This document shows, one piece after another, positions 1 through 7,518 of a stretch of DNA of 64,000 nucleotides. The notes beneath the pieces are model-generated. The model searched no databases. It had not been told where the DNA came from and saw only the letters and a list, made by a program, of their open reading frames with translations. A program made the translations under genes and the position numbers. The stretch lies in the NCBI GenBank assembly GCA_964484125.1, contig CAZAEK010000005.1:1-64000 (forward strand), read 5' to 3'. The stretch comes from DSSM01 sp964484125 (lineage in GTDB: Bacteria; Bacteroidota; Ignavibacteria; Tepidaquicellales; Tepidaquicellaceae). Position 1 is the first letter of the stretch, and each line of letters opens with the position of its first letter.

Positions 1-1
1 C

Positions 2-949
2 AGATTTGAAAAGATTGAGAAACCTGTTACAAATAACGAAACACTGATTGCATTCTGCTTTCCTACTCACGGTTTTAATGCTGCTCCATTAATGCTGAAG
101 TTCATAAGAAAATTCCCTAAGGGCAAAGCAGATGTAGTTATTATAAACACAAGAGGCGGGTTAAAGTTTAAGAAAATTTTCTTCCCGGGATTAAGCGGAG
201 TTGCACAATTTCTGCCGATGTTATTACTATTGTTGAAAGGATACAGAATGGCAGGTTCATTACCTTTTGATTTACCTTCTAATTGGATATCTCTTCACCC
301 GGGCTTAACCGATTCTGCAATCAACGATATTGTGAACAGAAGGAAAGAACAGATGTATAAGTTTGCGGATAGATTGTTCAGAAATGGCAGAGCATATAAT
401 TATAAGTTCTTTGTGTATATGCCGCTGGATTTAGCAATTATACCTATTGCAGCAGGCTATTATTTATTTGCAAGGTTTATACTTGCAAAGACATTCTATG
501 CTTCTGCGGACTGCAACGACTGCAGACTTTGCGTAAATCAATGCCCGACTAAATCAATAAAGATTATAAACGGCAGACCGTTCTGGTCATACACCTGCGA
601 AAGCTGTATGCGATGCATCAGCATTTGTCCGAAGAAGTCAATTCAGACTGCACATTCATTCATCATACCGCTTTTGTATCTGCTTTCGTTAATTCCAATA
701 ACGGCGTCTGTTTTAAATATATTTAATATTAAAACAGGCGATGGAGTACTTGCAGAGTTAATTACAAGTTTTATAAACTGGGGAATAACAGTTTTAATAA
801 CAATTGCGGCATACAGAATATTCTCTCATTTGCTGAAGATAAAATTCATAAATAAATTTTTCGAATATACATCATTAACAAGATACTGGAGAAGATACAG
901 ATTTCCTGATTTAACTCTTACAAATAAATATTTTAATTCGATTTTTTAA
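2..949 (+). CDS. EFR1-type flavodoxin/ferredoxin protein (5' partial)
   Basis: The reading frame is open to the left edge, so the start lies outside the window; the first internal ATG is at 92. The N-terminal part (including FCFPTHGFNAAP) looks like a flavodoxin-type fold. Two 4Fe-4S ferredoxin motifs follow, CNDCRLCVNQCP (about 511-546) and CESCMRCISICP (about 598-633). Hydrophobic stretches flank them, so the protein is probably membrane-associated. This domain order matches the EFR1 family of iron-sulfur flavoproteins, which are thought to carry electrons, but the partner is unknown. No clear terminator follows in the 115-base gap. Confidence 0.8.
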   Translation, partial: RFEKIEKPVTNNETLIAFCFPTHGFNAAPLMLKFIRKFPKGKADVVIINTRGGLKFKKIFFPGLSGVAQFLPMLLLLLKGYRMAGSLPFDLPSNWISLHPGLTDSAINDIVNRRKEQMYKFADRLFRNGRAYNYKFFVYMPLDLAIIPIAAGYYLFARFILAKTFYASADCNDCRLCVNQCPTKSIKIINGRPFWSYTCESCMRCISICPKKSIQTAHSFIIPLLYLLSLIPITASVLNIFNIKTGDGVLAELITSFINWGITVLITIAAYRIFSHLLKIKFINKFFEYTSLTRYWRRYRFPDLTLTNKYFNSIF

Positions 950-1064
950 ATAACTAAGTGGTCGATAATAATAATACAAAATAAATTATTCTTTTATTGA
1001 ACTAAAATAATAAATATTTGTTTTTAAATGGAACATTTCTTTTTATAAAATTAAAAACAAAAAA

Positions 1065-1430
1065 ATGAAAAAACTATTGTTTCTTTTCCTAATTGTTGCT
1101 GGAATTTCAATATTCTCAGTAAGCAATTCTTCGGCACAAGCTTTAACTTTTGATGTAATCAATAACACAGGTGTTACTTTGGTTGATGTTTTTGTTACCC
1201 CTGCTGAAACAGCAAACTGGGGCAATGATATTCTTCCACAAAGTTTATTTGAAAACGGTTCTACCATTAATGTTACAATTCCTGCAAACTATGGTGAAAC
1301 ATGTATGTTTGATATGAAAATTACTGATGGCGTAGGCGGAAGTATAATCTTCTCAGGTATTGACGCATGCAGATTAGTTACACTCCAGATTAATGGTGAT
1401 GGAACATTTGAATACACAGCGCTAAAGTAA
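1065..1430 (+). CDS. Small secreted protein of unknown function
   Basis: A 121-residue protein with a clear signal peptide (MKKLLFLFLIVAGISIFSVS, cleavage probably after SSAQA). The mature part is about 95 residues, rich in small and beta-branched residues, with two cysteines (near residues 85 and 105) that could form a disulfide. I do not recognise the family securely; similar small exported proteins with an N-N-T-G start and a W-G-N-D motif occur in various bacteria, but no function can be assigned. It stands alone, has an A-rich stretch instead of a strong Shine-Dalgarno site, and is followed by a good terminator. Confidence 0.75.
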   Translation: MKKLLFLFLIVAGISIFSVSNSSAQALTFDVINNTGVTLVDVFVTPAETANWGNDILPQSLFENGSTINVTIPANYGETCMFDMKITDGVGGSIIFSGIDACRLVTLQINGDGTFEYTALK

Positions 1431-1460
1431 CCTTCTGTTAAAAATAAGTTTTATACTATA

Positions 1461-1484
1461 AAGTCCCTTTTTAAGGGACTTTTT
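1461..1484 (+). terminator. Rho-independent terminator
   Basis: A perfect 9-bp stem (AAGTCCCTT at 1461-1469, AAGGGACTT at 1473-1481) with a TTT loop, followed by Ts. It lies 30 bases after the stop of the secreted protein gene at 1065-1430. Confidence 0.9.
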
Positions 1485-1600
1485 CATTTTAAATGATAAA
1501 TCTGTATTTACAACTATATCTCAGTGGATTTTTATTATTTATATTTATTAATATAAAATTTTTAATTAAATTAAAAATATAAGAGGATAGAACAGGATTG

Positions 1601-1623
1601 TAAGTTTTTTTTAAAAAAACTTA
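1601..1623. repeat. A/T-only perfect palindrome upstream of the PAS-GAF gene
   Basis: TAAGTTTTTTT and AAAAAAACTTA form a perfect 11-base inverted repeat around one central base, ending 14 bases before the start codon at 1638. It could be a regulator site or an mRNA 5' hairpin, or simply a by-product of A/T tracts. Confidence 0.4.
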
Positions 1624-1637
1624 TAAATTTTAGAGAT

Positions 1638-2537
1638 ATGGCAGAAAGTTCCGAAAAAAACGGGGGGAATTTGTCAAACCTATGGGCTTTGTCAAATTTA
1701 AGTTCTGAAGGATTTGTATTGTGTAATAAAAAAGGCGAGATAATTTATTTCAATCAAAAAGGTGCTGATTTAATTAAAAAAATTACAGGATATTCTATAA
1801 ACTCAGGAGATATGTTTTACTTTATTACGCCTGATTATGCAAGAGATTATTTTAAAGAGCACTTTCAGAAAGCATTAGGAGGTATTTCAACAGAAACCGA
1901 AAGAATTATTATAAATAAAAACAATGAATCACTTTTTTATGCAGTAAAATATATTCCTGTTAAAGATAGCGAAGGAAGAAATTCTTACGTTTGCATATCA
2001 GCAAAAGATATAACAGAGGAAAAACATATAAAAGAAGCATTAAATTTGCAAAAGGAAATATCCGGGAAACTTTCTGAATTTGATACACTTGATTCTGCAT
2101 TAAATTATATACTTGAAATATCAATTGAAAAAACAGGAATGGATTGCGGCGGGATATATCTAAGAAATGAAGTTACAGATGATTTTGAATTAATTGTTTA
2201 TAAGGGTATTAGCGATAATTTTGCAGAAAATGCAGGTGTTGCAAAAAAAGGAAGTGCGAAATGGAAAGTAATTATGAATGGTATTACTTTAAGTAAACAA
2301 CATTGGGAATATGAAACAAATCCGGATGATACATTGTTGAAAGAAAATTTAAAATTAGTAGTGGTATTACCTGTTAAATTCAGGAATAATGTTTTAATTT
2401 CAATTAATATTGGTTCGCATACTTTGGAATATTTCACTGAATCAAGTAATGAGTTACTGAATATTATAGGACGTGAAGCTGGTTCGGCTGTTTACAGAAT
2501 TATTCTGGAAAATAAATTAAAACAAGCAAAAAAATAA
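1638..2537 (+). CDS. PAS-GAF sensory protein without output domain
   Basis: The 299-residue protein has a PAS domain at about residues 15-130 (LCNKKGEIIYFNQKGADLI followed by a PAC-like VCISAKDITEEKH) and a GAF-like domain at about 150-290 (SIEKTGMDCGGIYL, then a C-terminal GREAGSAVYR helix). A short helical linker joins them. There are no transmembrane segments and no histidine kinase, GGDEF or DNA-binding domain, so it would have to signal through a partner. The ligand cannot be told from sequence. The next gene starts 15 bases downstream but is an unrelated secreted protein. Confidence 0.75.
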   Translation: MAESSEKNGGNLSNLWALSNLSSEGFVLCNKKGEIIYFNQKGADLIKKITGYSINSGDMFYFITPDYARDYFKEHFQKALGGISTETERIIINKNNESLFYAVKYIPVKDSEGRNSYVCISAKDITEEKHIKEALNLQKEISGKLSEFDTLDSALNYILEISIEKTGMDCGGIYLRNEVTDDFELIVYKGISDNFAENAGVAKKGSAKWKVIMNGITLSKQHWEYETNPDDTLLKENLKLVVVLPVKFRNNVLISINIGSHTLEYFTESSNELLNIIGREAGSAVYRIILENKLKQAKK

Positions 2538-2552
2538 TTTAAGAATTTTAAA

Positions 2553-3146
2553 ATGATAAATAAAATGAAATATTATTTTTTAGTTTTTTTTCTGCTTATT
2601 TCGGCAGCAGCAGGTTCTCAGACATTTACCGGTGAGCTTACTTCAATACAAACGGTTTTCTCAGGTAATGATGCATACAGGGATTGGGACATCAGCATAA
2701 AAGGTGAAAGCGGATTTCTTGAAACAATATTTTCCGGAAATGATGCTTGGAAAAACTGGAGGTTTGGAGTTGGTCAGAATAACGGAGAAATAAGCACTGT
2801 ATTCAGCGGAAGCGATGCATGGAAAAGCTGGAGATTCAGTTATCCTGGTGTCAGCGGTGAAATAAGTACAGTGTTCAGCGGAGATGATGCCTGGAAACAA
2901 TGGACTGTAAGCGACGGAAAAAGTACGTTGCGGGTATCAACCGTTTTTGGTGGAAAAGATGCATGGCTTTACTGGACAATTGACGGACCCAAAGGAAGTA
3001 TAAGAATAAATACAACTTTTTCAGGTACAGGTGCATGGAAAAGCTGGAGCATATCAGATAATATGCCTAACGAAGACCTGTTTCTGAAAATTGTTGCAAT
3101 ATTTCCTTGTGTCTTTTCAGGATATTATTTCTCGCCTAAGGAATAG
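2553..3146 (+). CDS. Secreted protein of six 24-residue tandem repeats
   Basis: A signal peptide covers about residues 1-22 (hydrophobic core YYFLVFFLLISAAAG). Residues 34-169 consist of six repeats of exactly 24 residues, consensus T-(V/I)-F-S-G-x-D-A-W-K-x-W-x-(I/F/V), each predicted to form short beta strands. The C-terminal 28 residues are different and hydrophobic. The regular spacing and strict Trp/Phe/Gly pattern suggest a beta-solenoid or beta-propeller-like fold, possibly for binding a surface or carbohydrate; this is inference. I do not recognise a named family. The start could also be the ATG at residue 5 (2565). The downstream gene is an ECF-linked Spy-like protein 69 bases away. 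Confidence 0.75.
   Translation: MINKMKYYFLVFFLLISAAAGSQTFTGELTSIQTVFSGNDAYRDWDISIKGESGFLETIFSGNDAWKNWRFGVGQNNGEISTVFSGSDAWKSWRFSYPGVSGEISTVFSGDDAWKQWTVSDGKSTLRVSTVFGGKDAWLYWTIDGPKGSIRINTTFSGTGAWKSWSISDNMPNEDLFLKIVAIFPCVFSGYYFSPKE
2652..3059 (+). repeat. Six 72-bp coding tandem repeats
   Basis: The repeats begin at protein residues 34, 58, 82, 106, 130 and 154, a constant period of 24 residues. They are diverged at DNA level but keep the FSG-DAWK-W core; the first has Tyr instead of the first Trp, and the fifth has FGG and Leu in place of FSG and Lys. Confidence 0.9.
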
Positions 3147-3215
3147 TTCATAAGACCGCAAGTTCTCCGCATTTCTTTCGTCTAATGTAATGAAATTAAA
3201 TTAAAAGGAGAAACC

Positions 3216-3704
3216 ATGCGTTTTAAAAATCTTATTTCCGCAATTGCGGTATTAGTAATGCTTTTCCTGACAAACAATATATATTCTCAGGAAGAAAAAG
3301 ACATATTAATAAAAGTCGGACCGGGCGAAGAAATCAGAATGCCTTTTATGCCGATGATTCCCGGTTTAACCGAATCTCAGAGAAATGATATAAAAGATAT
3401 TCATTTCAAAGCACAAAAAGAAATTCTTCCTCTTAATAACGAAATCGGAGAAAAGGAAGCAAAGCTCCGTACGCTCACCACTGTTGAGAATCCTGATATA
3501 ACAGAGATAAATAAATATATCGAAGAAATCGGAGACCTCAGGACAAAGATTAAAAAAATAGAGATGAATGCACATTTAAGCGTGAGAAAATTATTAAATG
3601 ATGAGCAAAGACTTATGTTTGATACAGTGCCGCCGCCAATGATACCGCCTCATCCACCAATGATTCATAAAGAAATAAGGAAATTCGAAAAAACAGAAAA
3701 ATAA
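3216..3704 (+). CDS. Spy/CpxP-like periplasmic protein
   Basis: The gene has a good ribosome-binding site (AGGAG, 3208-3212). The product has a signal peptide (about residues 1-24, ending YSQ) and a helical body with LTESQRNDIKDI, an LTxxQ-like motif, a Glu/Lys-rich central helix and a second NDEQRLMFD segment. The tail is rich in Pro and Met (PPPMIPPHPPMI). LTxxQ proteins include the chaperone Spy, CpxP and the metal sensors CnrX and ZraP. The His/Met-rich tail would fit a metal-binding role, but this is inference. It is followed without a gap by an ECF sigma gene, which suggests a sensor in the same circuit. Confidence 0.75.
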   Translation: MRFKNLISAIAVLVMLFLTNNIYSQEEKDILIKVGPGEEIRMPFMPMIPGLTESQRNDIKDIHFKAQKEILPLNNEIGEKEAKLRTLTTVENPDITEINKYIEEIGDLRTKIKKIEMNAHLSVRKLLNDEQRLMFDTVPPPMIPPHPPMIHKEIRKFEKTEK

Positions 3705-4280
3705 TTGCAGACTGAAATCCGGGTCAAAACAGAAAGTAAAGAATTTATTGCAGGGCTGAAAAGCAATTCCACAGATTCATTTAAAATATTAGTGGAAATA
3801 AGCCGTGACATGGTATATAATTTATGTCTGAATTATTTGCAAAACACTGAAGAAGCTGAGGATACGATGCAGGAAGTATTCGTTACAATTTATAAATCAA
3901 TAAAGGATTTTAAAGAAGAATCATCTCTTAAGACTTATATTTACAGGATAACGATAAACAAGTGCCTTGATAACATAAGAAAGAAAAAAGCAAAGAAAAG
4001 ATTCGGTATTTTTACAAGATACGAAGAAGAACATAATCCGGATTTTAATCATCCGGGAATAATACAGGAAAATAAAGAGAGGGCAGAAATACTTTACAGA
4101 TATATAAATAAACTGCCCTTCTCTCAAAAAACAGCATTTGTCCTGGCAGAGACTGAATCACTTACATATAAGGAAATAGCAGAAATAATGGAAACTACTA
4201 AAGGAGCTGTTGAATCGCTGATTTTCAGAGCAAAAAAAAATTTAAGAAAAATGTTAACAAAATATTATAAAACTCAATAA
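3705..4280 (+). CDS. ECF RNA polymerase sigma factor (TTG start)
   Basis: A 191-residue sigma-70 family protein with region 2 (about residues 25-95, including NTEEAEDTMQEVFVTIYKSI) and region 4 (about 130-188, SQKTAFVLAETESLTYKEIA with the helix-turn-helix TTKGAVESLIFRAKKNL). The TTG start abuts the stop codon of the Spy-like gene, which suggests translational coupling. It is followed two bases later by a small membrane protein that is probably its anti-sigma factor, and then by a second Spy-like gene. ECF factors of this layout usually respond to envelope or metal stress. Confidence 0.9.
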   Translation: MQTEIRVKTESKEFIAGLKSNSTDSFKILVEISRDMVYNLCLNYLQNTEEAEDTMQEVFVTIYKSIKDFKEESSLKTYIYRITINKCLDNIRKKKAKKRFGIFTRYEEEHNPDFNHPGIIQENKERAEILYRYINKLPFSQKTAFVLAETESLTYKEIAEIMETTKGAVESLIFRAKKNLRKMLTKYYKTQ

Positions 4281-4282
4281 AA

Positions 4283-4603
4283 ATGGAAACAAAAAAAATC
4301 GGGCATGAAGTTGAAGAAACACTCGGAATATTAAAAAAAAATCAGAGACAGGAAAGCAATCCTTATACCTATAACAAAGTCATTATGAAACTCAACAGGA
4401 ATGGGAAAGAAAAAACAGAAAGAAAATATTCCGTTGTAATAAAATATTCATTGCTCGCACTGATAGTAATATTAAATCTGATAACAATAATAAAGTTTAA
4501 TATATTAAACGAAGTTCAGCAAACTGATAAACAAAGCAAAGCAGAAATTCTTAAGAATCTTGAAACTATAGCAAATGAATATAATCTGTTTATAAATTAT
4601 TAA
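4283..4603 (+). CDS. Small membrane protein, putative anti-sigma factor
   Basis: A 106-residue protein with a charged cytoplasmic N-terminus (about 1-48, containing EVEETLGILKKNQ), one transmembrane helix (about 51-72, IKYSLLALIVILNLITIIKF) and a short external tail of about 30 residues. Size, topology and position directly behind the ECF sigma gene fit an anti-sigma factor that holds the sigma factor at the membrane. It lacks the zinc-binding HxxxCxxC motif of the ZAS class, so the assignment rests on context. Confidence 0.7.
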   Translation: METKKIGHEVEETLGILKKNQRQESNPYTYNKVIMKLNRNGKEKTERKYSVVIKYSLLALIVILNLITIIKFNILNEVQQTDKQSKAEILKNLETIANEYNLFINY

Positions 4604-4613
4604 ATTATGTATT

Positions 4614-5117
4614 ATGGAAAAACGTAACAACATAATAATTATTTCGCTTATTGTGATGGTATTATTAAACATAGCTACATTATCAAGTATATGGTTCGGA
4701 CAACAAACGGATAAGGAAAAAGAAATAAGAATAGAAAAATTTTTACCCGGAGACCCACCTCCACCTCCGGGTGATAAACTTGCTGAGATAGTTGGTTTCA
4801 GAGATGACCAGATCAGGAAATTCGAAGACCTTAAGCGTGAGCACCATAAAAATGCAGGTGAGATAATAGAAATAATACGTCTGAAAAAACAGGAACTGAT
4901 GAAAATGGTTTCCTCAAAGCCGGTAAATTCAGATGAAGTTATTTCAGTTGCATATGAAATCGGGAAAAAACAAACAGAACTTGAATTGCTGACATTTAAT
5001 CATTTTAAATCAATAAGGGAGATTTGCGATGAAAAGCAGAAATCAAGATTTGACAATGTCATTACTGATTTAAAAGATATGATAATGTTAAGACAACCTA
5101 TAAGACCGGGGAATTAA
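4614..5117 (+). CDS. Membrane-anchored Spy/CpxP-like protein
   Basis: The 167-residue product has an N-terminal hydrophobic segment (about 5-27, IIIISLIVMVLLNIATLSSI), which may act as an anchor because there is no clear cleavage site. A Pro-rich linker (PGDPPPPPGDK) follows, then a helical domain with GFRDDQIRKFEDLKREHHKN and CDEKQKSRFDNVI, the two-motif pattern of heavy-metal-resistance/Spy proteins. It closes the four-gene set Spy-like, ECF sigma, anti-sigma, Spy-like. The arrangement resembles CnrYXH, where the periplasmic CnrX senses metal and controls the anti-sigma factor; the analogy is inferred. Confidence 0.7.
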   Translation: MEKRNNIIIISLIVMVLLNIATLSSIWFGQQTDKEKEIRIEKFLPGDPPPPPGDKLAEIVGFRDDQIRKFEDLKREHHKNAGEIIEIIRLKKQELMKMVSSKPVNSDEVISVAYEIGKKQTELELLTFNHFKSIREICDEKQKSRFDNVITDLKDMIMLRQPIRPGN

Positions 5118-5236
5118 ATCAGACAATTTTATTATCATAAAGGAGGTCTCAGCGAAGTAATATAAAAAAAAGATAGTTCAGGTAAGTGAATTGAATTATA
5201 TTTAATTTTTGAATATATTTTGCTAAATAATTAACA

Positions 5237-6295
5237 ATGAAAGACCGCATCCTTGAAATTGCCAGTTCTATTGAGTTCAATAAAAATGAACTCGCTGAAT
5301 TATGCGTTTATGAACATTACAAAATAGAGGGTGAAAAATACGAAAAATACGGGGAAAAGGGTAAAAGACATGCAAAAGAAGACGCATTATATTTTATAGA
5401 TTACCTGCTTGCATCACTTAAGGCAGATAAACCTGAGATATTTGCAGATTTCCTCAGTTGGGGCAAGGTTTTCTTTAAATCAATCTCTTTACCTGATACA
5501 ATGATTGGAGTGTTACTTAATCTTATGAAAAAAACATTCAGCGGAAAACTTTCTCCTGAAGATTCAGAATTAATTAATAACCATATTGACATTGCAGTTG
5601 AGCTCTCAAAAAATTCTCCTGAAAATATTGAGCCGTTCATACATGATAATACTAAATTAGGAGTATTGGCTTTTCAGTATCTGAACAGTTTATTAAGGGC
5701 AGATCGCCATTTTGCAAACGACCTTATAATGAAGGAAGTAAAAAAGGGAACACCTATCAAAGATATATATCTTTTCGTTTTTCAACCTGTCCAGTACGAA
5801 ATCGGCAGGTTATGGCAGGAAAATAAAATCTCTGTAGCAAAGGAGCATTATGCAACTGCGGCAACTCAGATGATAATGTCGAGATTATATCCTTATATCT
5901 TTTCAAATAATAAAAACGGTAAAAAACTTTTATCAACATGCGTTTCAGGGGATTTACACGAAATAGGAATAAGGATGGTATCAGATTTTTTTGAAATGGA
6001 AGGTTGGGATACATATTTCCTCGGAGGCAATACACCAGAAAAAGACCTGATAAAAGCCGCAGAGGAATTTAAACCTGATATTATAGCAATTTCAGCAACT
6101 CTGACATTAAACATTGAAAACGTTAAAAATATTATACGTGAAATAAAAAACAATTCCACTTTAAGTAATGCAAAGATTATGGTCGGAGGTTATCCTTTTA
6201 ATAAGAATCCCGGACTTTGGAAAGAAATCGGCGCAGATGCATTTTCAACCGATGCTGAAAATGCGATAAAAGTTTCAAATACACTTTTGAATTAA
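5237..6295 (+). CDS. CarH-like cobalamin-binding sensor protein
   Basis: The C-terminal half (about 225-350) is a B12-binding Rossmann domain with the D-x-H-x-x-G signature (D239, H241, G244), where His is the lower cobalt ligand, followed by the FLGGNTPEKDLI and MVGGYP segments. Before it lies a four-helix cap (about 140-225) with W193 and E203-H204, the W-x9-EH signature of adenosylcobalamin photoreceptors of the CarH/LitR type. There is no MerR-type DNA-binding domain; the first 140 residues are helical and unassigned. The residue after W193 is Gln, where Thermus CarH has the His that becomes the upper ligand. First gene of the Kai operon, so probably a light or B12 input to it. A corrinoid carrier protein is a less likely alternative given the neighbours. 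Confidence 0.8.
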   Translation: MKDRILEIASSIEFNKNELAELCVYEHYKIEGEKYEKYGEKGKRHAKEDALYFIDYLLASLKADKPEIFADFLSWGKVFFKSISLPDTMIGVLLNLMKKTFSGKLSPEDSELINNHIDIAVELSKNSPENIEPFIHDNTKLGVLAFQYLNSLLRADRHFANDLIMKEVKKGTPIKDIYLFVFQPVQYEIGRLWQENKISVAKEHYATAATQMIMSRLYPYIFSNNKNGKKLLSTCVSGDLHEIGIRMVSDFFEMEGWDTYFLGGNTPEKDLIKAAEEFKPDIIAISATLTLNIENVKNIIREIKNNSTLSNAKIMVGGYPFNKNPGLWKEIGADAFSTDAENAIKVSNTLLN

Positions 6296-6322
6296 AAAAT
6301 TAAATAGCGGATTAAGGATAAA

Positions 6323-7513
6323 TTGACACAAGCGGGACATAGCACAGCATTTTTAATTGATAAAGAAGGGGTAATAAAAGACATTATCAAAAATGAAGAA
6401 GGTTTGATTGAAGGTCTTGAAACAGGGAAATCCTTCTTCGATTGTGCCATTGAGGCAAACAGGGATAAAGCTAAATTATTTATTGAAACTCTTGACAGAA
6501 CTAATGTAGAATTCAACTGGGAAATAAACATGCGGACAAAATCAGGAGTTACAACATATAAATTTGCAGGAACAAAACTTGAAAATGAATATCTGATTTT
6601 ATCAGCCGGAAATAATGTCGAACTTAAGAATATCATAAGTGAAATGATGGCAATAAATAATGACCAGACAAATATGCTAAGGCAACTTTCAAAAACTTTA
6701 TCTTATTATGATAACGGTAAGAAAGAAGATTCATATCTCTATGACGAACTATCGAGACTTAATAATGAACTGGTTAATATGCAAAGGGAGTTGCATAAAA
6801 AGAATCATGAATTAGATGAATTAAACAAACTGAAAAATGTATTTCTCGGAATGGCAGCCCATGATTTAAGAAATCCGCTCGGAATAATTATCAGCTATTC
6901 TGAATTCTTAATTGACGAAATAGGAGATACAATATCATCAGACCACAATGAATTCCTTAAAATTATTAAAAGGTCAAGCGAATTTATGCTTGAACTTATA
7001 GATAGTCTCCTCGATGTATCGGCAATTGAATCGGGCAATGTTGAAATCAATCTCAACAGAGTTGAAATTACAGGATTTGTAAAAGATAATGTTGAAAAGA
7101 ATAAGGTTTTAGCGGCGAAGAAAAATATAAAGATAAACTGCGAATACAAAACAGAAGAAATCTGGCTTGAAATTGATGAATCAAAAATAACTCAGGTATT
7201 AAATAATTTAATTTCCAATGCGATTAAGTATTCCTATCCGGGAAGTCAGATATGGATAGAAACAAATATAAAAAACAATTTCTTTGAATTTAAAATAAGA
7301 GACGAAGGAAAAGGGATTGAGGAAAAATACTTTGACAAGATTTTTAAACCCTTTGGTAAAGTATCAGGTTCAGGAACTGCAGGTGAAAAAAGCACAGGTT
7401 TGGGGCTTGTAATAGTGAAAAGAATAGTAGAAGGGCATGGTGGCAGAATATGGTTTGAAAGTGAATTTGGCAAGGGTTCTGTATTTTATTTTAATTTGCC
7501 GTTAAAATCATAG
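6323..7513 (+). CDS. PAS-like sensor histidine kinase (TTG start)
   Basis: A soluble 396-residue kinase. Residues 5-110 look like a degenerate PAS domain (AFLIDKEGVIKDIIKNEEG), followed by a coiled coil (about 135-172). The HisKA dimerisation domain has MAAHDLRNPLG with the phosphoacceptor H180. The ATPase domain shows the N box (LNNLISNAIKYS), G1 (RDEGKGIEEKYF), F box (FKPFGKVSG) and G2 (STGLGLVIVKRIVEGHGG), all intact. It starts 27 bases after the B12 protein and ends five bases before a response-regulator gene. The most economical reading is that it is controlled by the B12 protein and phosphorylates that regulator. In cyanobacteria the output kinase SasA carries a KaiB-like domain; this one does not. 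Confidence 0.9.
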   Translation: MTQAGHSTAFLIDKEGVIKDIIKNEEGLIEGLETGKSFFDCAIEANRDKAKLFIETLDRTNVEFNWEINMRTKSGVTTYKFAGTKLENEYLILSAGNNVELKNIISEMMAINNDQTNMLRQLSKTLSYYDNGKKEDSYLYDELSRLNNELVNMQRELHKKNHELDELNKLKNVFLGMAAHDLRNPLGIIISYSEFLIDEIGDTISSDHNEFLKIIKRSSEFMLELIDSLLDVSAIESGNVEINLNRVEITGFVKDNVEKNKVLAAKKNIKINCEYKTEEIWLEIDESKITQVLNNLISNAIKYSYPGSQIWIETNIKNNFFEFKIRDEGKGIEEKYFDKIFKPFGKVSGSGTAGEKSTGLGLVIVKRIVEGHGGRIWFESEFGKGSVFYFNLPLKS

Positions 7514-7518
7514 AAAGA

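Noticed and set aside
5139..5147. A strong AAAGGAGGT Shine-Dalgarno-like sequence in the gap before the B12-sensor gene
   Set aside because: No start codon or open frame follows at a suitable distance; the real gene starts 90 bases later.
5237..6295. Methyltransferase corrinoid carrier protein
   Set aside because: No methyltransferase partner is near; the W-x9-EH cap motif and kinase/Kai neighbours favour a sensor.
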